From Rhizobium sp. R711 (lineage in GTDB: Bacteria > Pseudomonadota > Alphaproteobacteria > Rhizobiales > Rhizobiaceae), in NCBI RefSeq assembly GCF_002211365.1, contig NZ_LOKZ01000014.1, forward strand, positions 1 through 64,000: 64,000 bases of DNA, written 5' to 3'. The position numbers were made by a program, and so were the translations under genes. Of this stretch, positions 7,916-15,590 are shown piece after piece (the stretch's first letter is position 1; every line of letters begins with the position of its first letter). The notes beneath the pieces are model-generated. The model saw only the letters and a program-made list of their open reading frames with translations. It had not been told where the DNA came from and searched no databases.

Positions 7916-9855
7916 GCATATCGACGCCCCACTTTCACGGCTCTCACGGCCATTCGCATCATCATGGCGACCTATTGAGGACCGGCCTGCTTACGGCCGC
8001 GGAAAAGCAAGCAGCCGCGGTCCAACTGACCTTTGCAATGGTCGCCTTGAGCCTGCTTGCTCTCGGGGTCGGCTGGCGATGGTTTGTTCCCCACGAGGAC
8101 GGAGTGAGCGAGCTTTTGCTCGCGGCAGCGTCGTTGATCGTCGCCGTTCCGGTCGTACGATCCGGCTGGCACAGTCTGCGCCATCCAAGCCTGCACGGCG
8201 TCACCGATCAGCTGATCGCTCTTGCGATGCTGGCTGCTTGGGCGACAGGAGACCTGCTGACCGCCGCCCTTCTTCCGATCATCATGATATTCGGACATGT
8301 GCTTGAGGAGCGGAGCGTCATCGGATCGAAAGAGGCGATGGACGCCTTGGCCCGTTTGACCCGTAGCCGCGCCCGATTGCTTACTGCGAGCGGTGAGACG
8401 CGCGAGGTCGAAAACCTCCTGCTCAATCCTGGCGATGTGGTGGAGGTCAGGGCCGGAGATCGCATCCCCGCCGACGGCCGCGTGATCCAAGGACAAGCGA
8501 GCCTGGACACCGCGCCGATCACCGGAGAATCGTTACCACGTGAGGCTTCAATCGGCGTGGACGTCTTCGGCGGCGCAATCAATCTGGATGGTCTTCTTCA
8601 CGTCGAGGTCACAAGGACTGGCGAGGATTCCACGCTTGGAAGGGTCATTGCCTTGATGCAGCGCGCGGAAAACTCAAAGCCGCCGATCACCCGGCTGCTC
8701 GAGCGTTATGCCCAGCAATATCTCGGGTTCGTGCTGACCGTCGCGGCCATTGCCTGGCTCCTGACCAACAATGACCAGATCATGCTTGCGATCCTGGTCG
8801 CAGCCTGTCCCTGCGCGTTGGTCTTGTCGGCACCGGCAACGGCGATTGCGGGCATAGCTGTCGCTGCGCGCCACGGCATTCTCATCCGCAGCTCGGCTTT
8901 TCTGGAAGAGCTCGCTGATCTGACGTCCGTCGTCATAGACAAGACCGGGACCCTGACCTACGGGAGGCTTCGCCTGCATGAGATCAGGCCAACACGGGAT
9001 CTCGATCAGGAGACCGTCCTGGCGTTGGCAGCATCTTTGGGAGCGGCCAGCAGCCACCCGGTCAGCAGAGCCCTTGCGTCGCTCACGGCGCATGAGCGCT
9101 TTTATTCCCTGATGAACGTCAGGGAGCTACAAGGGCTCGGCGTTGTCGCGGTCACGGAGCACGGAGAAGCCGCCCTCGGTCGCCCGGAGCTGTTTGCACG
9201 CCTGGGCGTGCCTTTGCCCCCTGTTCCGAGGCACGATGGTCCAATTGCGGGCTTGTCCGTCGCTCAACAGTTTGTCGCCTGGCTTCTCTTGACGGACACG
9301 ACCAAACCGGAGGCTAAAGCGGCGCTGTCGGAATTGCGGGACCTCGGTCTCAACCGGCAGCTTCTGCTCACCGGTGACCGTCAATCGGTCGCTGACGCCC
9401 TGGCACGCGAAATAGGAATAGCTGAGGTTGCCGCCCAGATGCTACCGGCCGACAAGCTGCAGCGCGTGATGAACGAGACCAAAAGCGGTTTCAGGCCGCT
9501 TGTCGTCGGAGACGGGATCAACGATTCCCTGGCACTCAAGGCTGGTGCCGTCGGCATCGCGATGGGCGCAGGTGGAGCTGATATTGCACTTGCATCCTCG
9601 GACATCATCTTGATTGGCAGCGATTTGCGGCGGCTCGGGACATGCATTCGTCTCAGCAGGCTATGTCGTCGCACCTTGAAAACCAATGTCATAATCGGTC
9701 TCGGCTGGACGGTCGCGATCGTCTCCCTGGCTGGATTTGGCGTTTTCGGGGCCGCCGGCGCCGTCATCGCAGCGCTTCTACACAATGTCAGTACATTGTT
9801 GGTGCTTGCAAATGCCGGTCGATTAATGAGATTTGACGAACCACTCGTGGCTTAG
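7912..9855 (+). CDS. heavy-metal P1B-type ATPase
   Basis: 647 residues with all P-type ATPase landmarks: TGES (actuator), AACPCALVLSAP (membrane CPC metal site), DKTGTLT (phosphorylated Asp), ASSHPVSRAL (the HP locus of P1B pumps) and VVGDGINDSLALKAG (hinge). There is no HMA domain. Instead the N-terminus has a His-rich tail (HFHGSHGHSHHHGD). The last helices read AALLHNVSTLLVLANAGRL. This differs from the Cu-type (N, Y, M, S) pattern and carries LLHN where Co/Mn-type pumps usually have an HE pair, so the transported metal is uncertain; Zn, Cd or Co are plausible. It is the last gene of the SPFH operon, and the starts and stops overlap, suggesting a pump held in an SPFH scaffold. Confidence 0.9.
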   Translation: MSISTPHFHGSHGHSHHHGDLLRTGLLTAAEKQAAAVQLTFAMVALSLLALGVGWRWFVPHEDGVSELLLAAASLIVAVPVVRSGWHSLRHPSLHGVTDQLIALAMLAAWATGDLLTAALLPIIMIFGHVLEERSVIGSKEAMDALARLTRSRARLLTASGETREVENLLLNPGDVVEVRAGDRIPADGRVIQGQASLDTAPITGESLPREASIGVDVFGGAINLDGLLHVEVTRTGEDSTLGRVIALMQRAENSKPPITRLLERYAQQYLGFVLTVAAIAWLLTNNDQIMLAILVAACPCALVLSAPATAIAGIAVAARHGILIRSSAFLEELADLTSVVIDKTGTLTYGRLRLHEIRPTRDLDQETVLALAASLGAASSHPVSRALASLTAHERFYSLMNVRELQGLGVVAVTEHGEAALGRPELFARLGVPLPPVPRHDGPIAGLSVAQQFVAWLLLTDTTKPEAKAALSELRDLGLNRQLLLTGDRQSVADALAREIGIAEVAAQMLPADKLQRVMNETKSGFRPLVVGDGINDSLALKAGAVGIAMGAGGADIALASSDIILIGSDLRRLGTCIRLSRLCRRTLKTNVIIGLGWTVAIVSLAGFGVFGAAGAVIAALLHNVSTLLVLANAGRLMRFDEPLVA

Positions 9856-9934
9856 GAGCAAGCGATGAAGTAGCAAAAGAGATCAGTGCTGGTTCGTCAT
9901 CGCAGGGCATAAGGTGGGGCGAGAGGCGGACGAG

Positions 9935-10165
9935 GGTGCTTCACACACAGGCAAGCCTTCGGTGACATTTGCGCCGAACTGGACGATGCTGGATGCCTTT
10001 AGGGCGAGTGCTTGAGCATCGGTATTTGCAGCAAGGAAGTCGGCCGAGTGAAGACCTCGGCGATCATGTTGCTGCAGCATTTCCACCGCCGCGCCCGACA
10101 TCGATCACGGTGATCCTTTGCTTGAGCTCGACGATGTCTCGGGCTGCAGTCAACGCCAATCCCCG
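9935..10165 (-). pseudogene. ftsZ 5'-fragment, frameshifted
   Basis: On the minus strand, three frames together spell the start of FtsZ. VELKQRITVIDVGRGGGNAA matches the glycine-rich GTP-binding start of FtsZ (LKPRITVxGVGGGGGNA). Then, after shifts, come MIAEV and ADFLAANTDAQALALKAS, matching the conserved NTDAQAL loop, and VQFGANVTEGL. At least two frameshifts and a stop interrupt it, and only about the first 70 codons remain. It lies directly downstream of the fabF paralogue. The true ftsZ is expected elsewhere in the genome. The likely origin is a recombination or duplication scar. Confidence 0.7.
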
Positions 10166-10207
10166 TTCACGTTGCTGTTTGAGCCTGTCCGTCGCGAGCG
10201 CCGCGGC

Positions 10208-11491
10208 TCAAGTGCCAGGCAGTTTGTCCGTCCAGCGCCGGAATATTGCGCTGGCATTGACGCCTCCGAAGCCGAAACCATTGGAAATCGCGTAATCGGT
10301 CTGCATTGGCCGGGCCTTGTTCGCCACGAAATCTATGCCATCCGCGGCCGGATCTGGGGTGTTAAGATTAAGGGTTGGCGGCGCCACCTGGTCCTTCAGA
10401 GCCAGGATCGTGAAGATCGCCTCAAGTCCGCCGGCGGCGCCAAGCAGGTGACCGGTCGCCGATTTCGTGCCGCTGACTGCTATCGAGGAATTGGCGCCAA
10501 AGACACTCTTTATGGCATTGATCTCGCCGAGGTCGCCGACCGGCGTGGATGTCGCATGCGCATTGAGATGGCGGATTTCACCGGGCGAAATACCCGCCTG
10601 GGCAATCGCGATCTCCATAGCTCGGCGTGCGCCGTCTCCGTCTTCGGGCCCGGAGGTGACGTGGTGAGCGTCCGCGGTCGTTCCGTAACCGACGAGTTCG
10701 GCGAGCGGCTTGGCGCCGCGGGCAAGCGCATGGCTCAGCGATTCGATGACCAGGATGCCGGCACCTTCGCCCATGACAAAGCCGTCACGCAACATGTCGA
10801 AGGGACGCGAGGCTTGGTCCGGCTTATCGTTGAAGCCGGTGGACAAGGACCGAGCGGCTGCGAAACCGCCGAGACTGACAACGTTCATGCATGCTTCCGT
10901 CCCACCGCACACGGCGATGTCTGCCTCATTTGCGCGGATGAGGCGCGCCGCATCGCCAATCGCCTGTATACCTGCCGCGCAGGCAGTAACCGGTGCGCCG
11001 AGAGGACCCTTGAAACCGTGACGGATCGAAATCTGGCCCGCCGCCAGGTTCACCAGGAACGACGGAATCGTGAATGGCGACAAGCGGCGGGGACCTCGCT
11101 GATCGACAGTCCGTACCGCCTCGGTTATGGCCGGAAATCCGCCGATCCCGGAGGCGATGATCGTCGCGGTGCGCACACGGTCCACCTCCGATACCGGTCT
11201 CCAGCCAGCTTGCGTGAGGGCCTCCTGGGCGGCCGCCAGTGCAAAGATTATAAAGCGGTCGACTTTGCGCTGATCCTTCGCAGCAAGCACGATATTCGGG
11301 TCGAAGCCGCCCTCAGGATCTTCTTCCAGGGACGGAACGGCGCCACCGATCTTTGCGGGCAGATCCCCAACGACGTCGTCTGCGAGAGCGCCAATCCCCG
11401 AGCGGCCGGCGAGCAGCCGAGCCCAGGATGTCGATACGTTGGCTCCGAGCGGGCTGACGGCACCCATGCCTGTGATAACGATCCGACGCAT
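10208..11491 (-). CDS. fabF: beta-ketoacyl-ACP synthase II (FabF family)
   Basis: 427 residues. It condenses malonyl-ACP with an acyl-ACP in fatty-acid elongation. The Cys-His-His catalytic triad is visible: Cys in VTACAAGIQAIGD, His in LNAHATSTPVGDLGE and His in KSATGHLLGAAGG. The glycine-rich end FGFGGVNAS is present. The start (ATG, complement of 11489-11491) gives MRRIVITGMGAVSPLG, the typical N-terminus, after a GGAGAA site. An upstream ATG at 11518 is less likely. No acp or other fatty-acid gene adjoins, so this is an orphan paralogue, possibly for an unusual acyl chain (compare NodE or the very-long-chain fabF genes of rhizobia). The TetR gene lies 118 bases upstream on the same strand. 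Confidence 0.88.
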   Translation of the reverse strand: MRRIVITGMGAVSPLGANVSTSWARLLAGRSGIGALADDVVGDLPAKIGGAVPSLEEDPEGGFDPNIVLAAKDQRKVDRFIIFALAAAQEALTQAGWRPVSEVDRVRTATIIASGIGGFPAITEAVRTVDQRGPRRLSPFTIPSFLVNLAAGQISIRHGFKGPLGAPVTACAAGIQAIGDAARLIRANEADIAVCGGTEACMNVVSLGGFAAARSLSTGFNDKPDQASRPFDMLRDGFVMGEGAGILVIESLSHALARGAKPLAELVGYGTTADAHHVTSGPEDGDGARRAMEIAIAQAGISPGEIRHLNAHATSTPVGDLGEINAIKSVFGANSSIAVSGTKSATGHLLGAAGGLEAIFTILALKDQVAPPTLNLNTPDPAADGIDFVANKARPMQTDYAISNGFGFGGVNASAIFRRWTDKLPGT

Positions 11492-11609
11492 GCGTTCTCC
11501 AATGATCAATCTTTTCATAGGCCGGGCGACCGGCCGAGGTTAGCGTAATGGTCGCTCTGGAAGGCAGTGGTTTGTGTGCAAAAGACACGATATTTCCAGG
11601 ACCGACGTC

Positions 11610-12197
11610 TCATTCTTCTTCGGCGCAGCTCGCAATTCGCTTGACCGCATCAGCGGCCGCTTCGAGGATGCGCTGCGACATTCCTTCGTCGGTCATGATG
11701 CGCGAGATCGTTACGGCGCCCACCATGAGAGAGAGGACAGCCATGGCCTTGTCGTAAGGCTTTGAGGCCTCCGACGCGGGGATCAATTCATCGAGAATCT
11801 GAAGATGAGCTTCAATGCCGTCCTGGAATGGAGTTCGCACTTCCTCGCTCTGGCGCGCCGCATCTGAGCCAAGCGCTGCAAGCGGACATCCATCGCCTGT
11901 TTCTCCCCGGTGACCAGTCGAAAGGTAGAGGTCGACAACCGCCTGGAAGGGGTCTCGTCCTTTCGCTGCAACCGTCGACCACCTGCGCGTTGCGCTTTCC
12001 ATGGCTCGCCTCGATGCCAGGGCGGCAAGGTCGTCCTTTGACTGGAACTGCTTGTAGAACCCGCCTTGAGTGAGGCCTGCACCTTTCATCAATTCCTTGA
12101 GCCCGATGCCGTCGAAGCCATGCTCCCGGAAGAGCCGGCTTGCGGCATTGATGACCGCTTCACGATTTGCCTCTGCCTGAGCTCGACTAACTCTCAT
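11610..12197 (-). CDS. TetR-family transcriptional regulator
   Basis: 195 residues. The N-terminal helix-turn-helix is clear: AVINAASRLFREHGFDGIG, LKELMKGAGLTQGGFYKQF and SKDDLAALA. The C-terminal half (CPLAALGSDAARQSEEVR) resembles the TetR_C_16-like group that senses small lipophilic molecules. The start is taken at the ATG after GGAGAGCGAT. A 22-base dyad sits 13 bases upstream, so it most likely represses itself. It may also act on the downstream fabF gene, which is on the same strand. Ligand unknown. Confidence 0.87.
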   Translation of the reverse strand: MRVSRAQAEANREAVINAASRLFREHGFDGIGLKELMKGAGLTQGGFYKQFQSKDDLAALASRRAMESATRRWSTVAAKGRDPFQAVVDLYLSTGHRGETGDGCPLAALGSDAARQSEEVRTPFQDGIEAHLQILDELIPASEASKPYDKAMAVLSLMVGAVTISRIMTDEGMSQRILEAAADAVKRIASCAEEE

Positions 12198-12209
12198 ATC
12201 GCTCTCCAA

Positions 12210-12231
12210 ATAGATTTCATATGACATCTAT
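12210..12231. promoter_or_regulatory. 22-base palindrome, likely TetR operator
   Basis: ATAGAT and ATCTAT outer arms with an inner TCATATGA form a dyad with a single mismatched pair (positions 7 and 16). It lies between the TetR start codon and the expected promoter. Size, symmetry and place are those of an autoregulatory TetR operator. Confidence 0.6.
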
Positions 12232-12409
12232 AGAGCATTTAGCTTTATATCGCAATCTAATAAAGTGGCTGCGCCCATCAAGAAGGGCTAATGACACATT
12301 CTATCCCATCAAATGATATGCGCCGGCAGCCGCAGACGGTCGATAGTAGGCCGCCGTAAACGTATGTAGTCGCGAAGATGAACTGTGGTGTTTCTGCAAA
12401 GGAGGGTTA

Positions 12410-12535
12410 ATGTCTCCCCCACGTTCGACGACCGTGGAGATTGCGGACGAGATTAGTATCGAGGAACGAGCGCGATCTGTTACCCGCATGCCACCGGCCG
12501 TCATTTTGAGTTCAGTGTGGCGGGCGCGTTATTGA
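12410..12535 (+). CDS. possible 41-residue small protein
   Basis: A short frame starts at an ATG preceded by AAAGGAGGGTTA, one of the strongest ribosome sites in the window, and ends 45 bases before the glycosyltransferase gene. The product (MSPPRSTTVEIADEISIEER then a basic tail ending VWRARY) has no recognised motif and no signal peptide. It could be a small protein or a leader peptide for the downstream gene. The rest of 12232-12579 shows nothing else. Confidence 0.35.
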   Translation: MSPPRSTTVEIADEISIEERARSVTRMPPAVILSSVWRARY

Positions 12536-12579
12536 CTTTTCACAACTGACAATGGCATCAGCTGCAAGCAGCCGACATT

Positions 12580-13431
12580 ATGGATAATCCTTTCGAGCAA
12601 TCAGCATTGCGTATCATATCCCTTTCAAGCATTCCGCCACGTTTCGACAAACTCGCGCCGACCCTTAACAGCCTGACGAAGCAGATCGGCCCGATCAACG
12701 AAATCCGTCTTTACATTCCGAAACACTATCGTCGGTTTCCCGACTATGACGGCTCGCTTCCGGCCGTTCCTGACGGTGTTACGATCGTGCGGCCCGAAGA
12801 GGACATCGGGCCGGCCTCCAAGGTGCTTTTTGCTGCCCGCGAGCTTCGTGGCAAGGGAGCCCAAATCCTATTTTGTGACGACGACAAGGTCTTCTCGCCC
12901 GATTGGGCGTCTCGGCTATTTGCCGCACAGAAGCAACGCCCCAGCGAATGCGTCGCTTTGATCGGCAAGGATGTCCCGAGCGAGTTTGCAAGATCGACGC
13001 CGTTCTTGCCAAAGGCAGTGCTCAAACGAAAGTTGACCCTGAAGCTTCGAGCCCGTCGGCTTCATTATAAGGTTGCAAGGAAGGTCTTTCGCGCCGATCG
13101 GCTGCGCCCGATGCCAAGCCTCGTGGCCAAGGGTGGTTACGTCGATATCCTGCAGGGGCTCGGCGGCGTTGTCGTCCGGCCCGAGTTCTTCGATGACATT
13201 GCCTATGACATCCCGAAAGTCCTTTGGGCGGTCGATGATTACTGGCTCTCCGGTATGCTTGCATTGAAGGGCATCCCGATTTACCTGCCCGACGGGCTTA
13301 CCGAGCCGTACTCGACGGACGCCCATGAGGTTTCGTCGCTTTACAAGGCGACGATCGAGGGTGCCGGTCGTGGCGAAGCAAATCGGCGATGCATCGAATA
13401 TATGCAGACCCACTTCAATGTCTGGCGGTGA
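12580..13431 (+). CDS. glycosyltransferase-like protein (GT-A fold)
   Basis: 283 residues. The N-terminal part reads IISLSSIPPRFDKLAPTLNS, then IRLYIPKHYRRFPDY. A DDD metal- and nucleotide-sugar-binding motif follows in QILFCDDDKVFSPDW (about residue 108). Later VDILQGLGGVVVRPEFFDD and WAVDDYWLSGMLALKGIP fit an acceptor-side loop with an Asp pair. This is the layout of small GT-A enzymes in surface polysaccharide clusters. The sugar and acceptor are not predictable. It is the first gene of the polysaccharide region. No membrane segment was seen, so it should act at the cytosolic face. Confidence 0.6.
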   Translation: MDNPFEQSALRIISLSSIPPRFDKLAPTLNSLTKQIGPINEIRLYIPKHYRRFPDYDGSLPAVPDGVTIVRPEEDIGPASKVLFAARELRGKGAQILFCDDDKVFSPDWASRLFAAQKQRPSECVALIGKDVPSEFARSTPFLPKAVLKRKLTLKLRARRLHYKVARKVFRADRLRPMPSLVAKGGYVDILQGLGGVVVRPEFFDDIAYDIPKVLWAVDDYWLSGMLALKGIPIYLPDGLTEPYSTDAHEVSSLYKATIEGAGRGEANRRCIEYMQTHFNVWR

Positions 13432-13726
13432 TCACCGTGCAGGCTTGAAATGAAAACGGCGCAGATCGCGTGATCGTCTTGCGATCGCGTGGCGATGTGA
13501 ATGCGCTGCTGGCTGTGGGCAGCCTGAGCCTGGGGAGTGCGTTTCCGGCGAAGACCGGTTGCTGCGCCTGCGTCAAATGAGGTACAGCACGCGGTAAAAG
13601 CCGAAGCTGTGCGCAACGCGTTTCTGCTGACGGCACCGGCTGTTGAGCCGCCGCCTCAGCCGTCGGTGCCTTGGTCCTCGCAGTGATCACGATCGAAGGG
13701 ACTTGGTCCTTGGCATGTCTCGACGG
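13432..13726. other. intergenic region, nothing recognised
   Basis: About 295 bases between two convergent genes. Repeated GATCGCG-type words occur near 13463-13490, but no stem with a T-tract and no supportable gene was found. Confidence 0.4.
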
Positions 13727-14008
13727 TCACGAGGACTGCTCTGCCTGCTTGCGATCGACGAATTTGTTGAACCTGCTTTCGTCACCGCTCGACGTCTTGT
13801 CCTGATAGAGAAACGCAAGCTTGTTGCGGTCGAAGATTTCGAAGAATTCATCCCAGGCGATTTCCTCGAGGTTGTCTTCCGGGGTCCCGAAATCAATGCG
13901 CAGCAGTCCACCGTCGGTTGTGCCTTTTACGCGGGCAGGATGGCCGTTGCGTGCCTCGGCCCATGCACGAATATGGTCGTGATCCGTCGTCGTTCTCGAT
14001 TTGGTCAC
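13727..14008 (-). CDS. small conserved protein, stress-linked
   Basis: 93 residues, soluble and acidic. The pattern TTDHDHIRAWAEARNGHP...EDNLEEIAWDEFFEIFDRNKL is one I recognise from small rhizobial proteins of unknown function, sometimes misnamed 1,4-alpha-glucan branching enzyme. A GGAGATCGACGTG ribosome site precedes the start. It is 33 bases downstream of another small gene on the same strand, and the pair shares a GGAAC-type promoter, so it is likely made under the general stress response. Function unknown. Confidence 0.7.
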   Translation of the reverse strand: MTKSRTTTDHDHIRAWAEARNGHPARVKGTTDGGLLRIDFGTPEDNLEEIAWDEFFEIFDRNKLAFLYQDKTSSGDESRFNKFVDRKQAEQSS

Positions 14009-14041
14009 GTCGATCTCCTTTTCGTCTGCAACACGGAACAG

Positions 14042-14278
14042 CTAGGAGCCGCGGTGTTTGCTGTGCCTGCTTTCCTGGTTGACACCCCTGAGCATGTTCC
14101 GCTCCTTGTCCTGGACCTCTGCATGCGACCTCAGTCCCTGGCTCTTTTTCTCTCTTTCGCGTTCTGCGTTTGATTTCTTGAGGTCGAGCTCCGTGTCGAA
14201 TTTTTTGCCGGCATTTGCCGTATCGACGCGCTTTTCAATGACGCGAAGCTGTTGCTCATGTGTTTTCTTTCCAGCCAT
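14042..14278 (-). CDS. small basic hydrophilic protein
   Basis: 78 residues, very rich in Lys, Arg, Glu and Gln (MAGKKTHEQQLRVIEKRVD; KKSNAEREREKKSQGLRSH), predicted mostly helical and without Cys or membrane segments. The start is the ATG after GGAGATGCCAG; an upstream ATG at 14416 has no support. It is first in a two-gene unit with the 93-residue protein and has its own GGAAC-N18-TT promoter. Small charged proteins of this type are common in alphaproteobacterial stress regulons. Function unknown. Confidence 0.7.
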   Translation of the reverse strand: MAGKKTHEQQLRVIEKRVDTANAGKKFDTELDLKKSNAEREREKKSQGLRSHAEVQDKERNMLRGVNQESRHSKHRGS

Positions 14279-14310
14279 CTGGCATCTCCTTCTTGTTGAA
14301 GTGCGCACTG

Positions 14311-14335
14311 AACCGTGGCCGGGAAGGAAAGTTCC
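14311..14335 (-). promoter_or_regulatory. EcfG/RpoE2-type promoter
   Basis: On the minus strand GGAAC, 18 bases, then TT (GGTT with a 16-base spacer), ending 33 bases before the 78-residue protein start. It fits the published alphaproteobacterial general-stress sigma consensus GGAAC-N18/19-TT. Confidence 0.6.
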
Positions 14336-14577
14336 ACCGGCACCGTCGTGGCTTGAAAAGAGATGATCGGATCCAAGCGCCGCTGCGAAGATCTCTTTTC
14401 GAGAACCCAAAATCAAAGTTACGAGCGACGGGACGACCCGGCCGCTAACAGCATGTGCTGCTCACGGAAATGAAGGCAAAACAGTCGTCCTTACATGCCC
14501 GCCGCGAAACGGAAGTCATGAACGCGGGATCGCGACTCTACGAAGGCCAACTGCCTTATTGACAAAGCGGCGAATGC

Positions 14578-15315
14578 TCAAGATGCGCGCAAGCTTGCCT
14601 TGAGGGAACTGGCAGCATGGGGATCGGCGAAGTGAAAGAGGGCCGTGGCGCGCACCTTGTCTGGAGCGCAGGGTTCGTTCGTGTGAATGCTTCTGTAACC
14701 CCAGAACAAGTACAGGTTTCCCGGAACCATCTGAACTCTGACGAAGGGTGTATTTCGCGACCGCGCGAGAACGCGCAGGATGGCCTGCGTTATGCGATTG
14801 TCGAGCAAGAGTTTGTCGAACAGGTTGGTCGCATAAAAAGCTCTCACTTTCCTCGTATTGGGAAAAAGCAGAAGATCACCTTTGTTGCCCGTCGCTGGTA
14901 TCGTCACCGGAATGAGGCCGGTAATCAGATAAGAATCATAGTGAAATATAAGCGAATTGCGGGCCGCACCCTTGCCTGTAAGGCAGCGCAAAATCTGGTA
15001 AAACGTCACTTGCGGGGCGTTATTGCCGAAGGCGAGCTCGTAAAGGCGCGAGAAAATGCTGGTAAACTGCGCCGACGTTGCCAGTTCATCCATGCCACTG
15101 CCAAGGACGGCGTCGCTTCCGCGCAAAACGACATATTCGTTTTGAGAACGAGCAACTGCCATGGCTACGAAGTCCTGCATTCGGCTCAGGTCCTCGGCAT
15201 GGATGTAGTTTGGGATACAAGAAAATCCGTTGGCGTCAATTTCATCGAAGACCTGCCGGATCGCGACGTCCGACAAAACAGGTAGTCGAGCGTCGATCAA
15301 AGCGTCATCAAACAT
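14578..15315 (-). CDS. phytanoyl-CoA dioxygenase-like Fe/2-oxoglutarate protein
   Basis: 245 residues. A possible HxD iron motif appears as FHYDSYLITGLIPV (about residue 124), and a distal His in YRSIHTNEP (about 212) is followed by a conserved Arg (VRATALFHF). This spacing is that of the double-stranded beta-helix Fe(II)/2OG oxygenases. The PATGNKGDLLLFPN segment fits the core strands. The start follows GGGAGCGAAC. It sits between a glycosyltransferase and the Wzy-like gene, so it may hydroxylate a sugar or lipid precursor. Family assignment is moderate; substrate unknown. Confidence 0.55.
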   Translation of the reverse strand: MFDDALIDARLPVLSDVAIRQVFDEIDANGFSCIPNYIHAEDLSRMQDFVAMAVARSQNEYVVLRGSDAVLGSGMDELATSAQFTSIFSRLYELAFGNNAPQVTFYQILRCLTGKGAARNSLIFHYDSYLITGLIPVTIPATGNKGDLLLFPNTRKVRAFYATNLFDKLLLDNRITQAILRVLARSRNTPFVRVQMVPGNLYLFWGYRSIHTNEPCAPDKVRATALFHFADPHAASSLKASLRAS

Positions 15316-15590
15316 GTTCGCTCCCGGGTGGACAGAACAGCGCTTGGCTCAGGCTATGACCGGATTGTTACCGAGGCAAGACGGTTGGCAAAAAGCTGGC
15401 ATAACAGCGATGGAAATTGGTATATCTGGGTACAACCAATGGCTCGGCCCCTCGGGTTTTGTTTGTCTCCGGTCTGAAGCTATGCGCCAAAGGCGAGCCT
15501 TGCCGATCCGTGAGGGTGCACAGAAGATGCTCTCCAAGCGATTATCGTCAACGAAGGGCATGAACGCGTTGTCATATCGGGTGAGAGAGG

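Noticed and set aside
10118-11548. 476-codon plus-strand frame opposite fabF
   Set aside because: It is a GC-driven shadow; the minus strand encodes FabF with its full catalytic triad.
14617-15285. Long plus-strand frame opposite the 2OG-oxygenase-like gene
   Set aside because: It is the antisense shadow of a gene with recognisable motifs and a good ribosome site.
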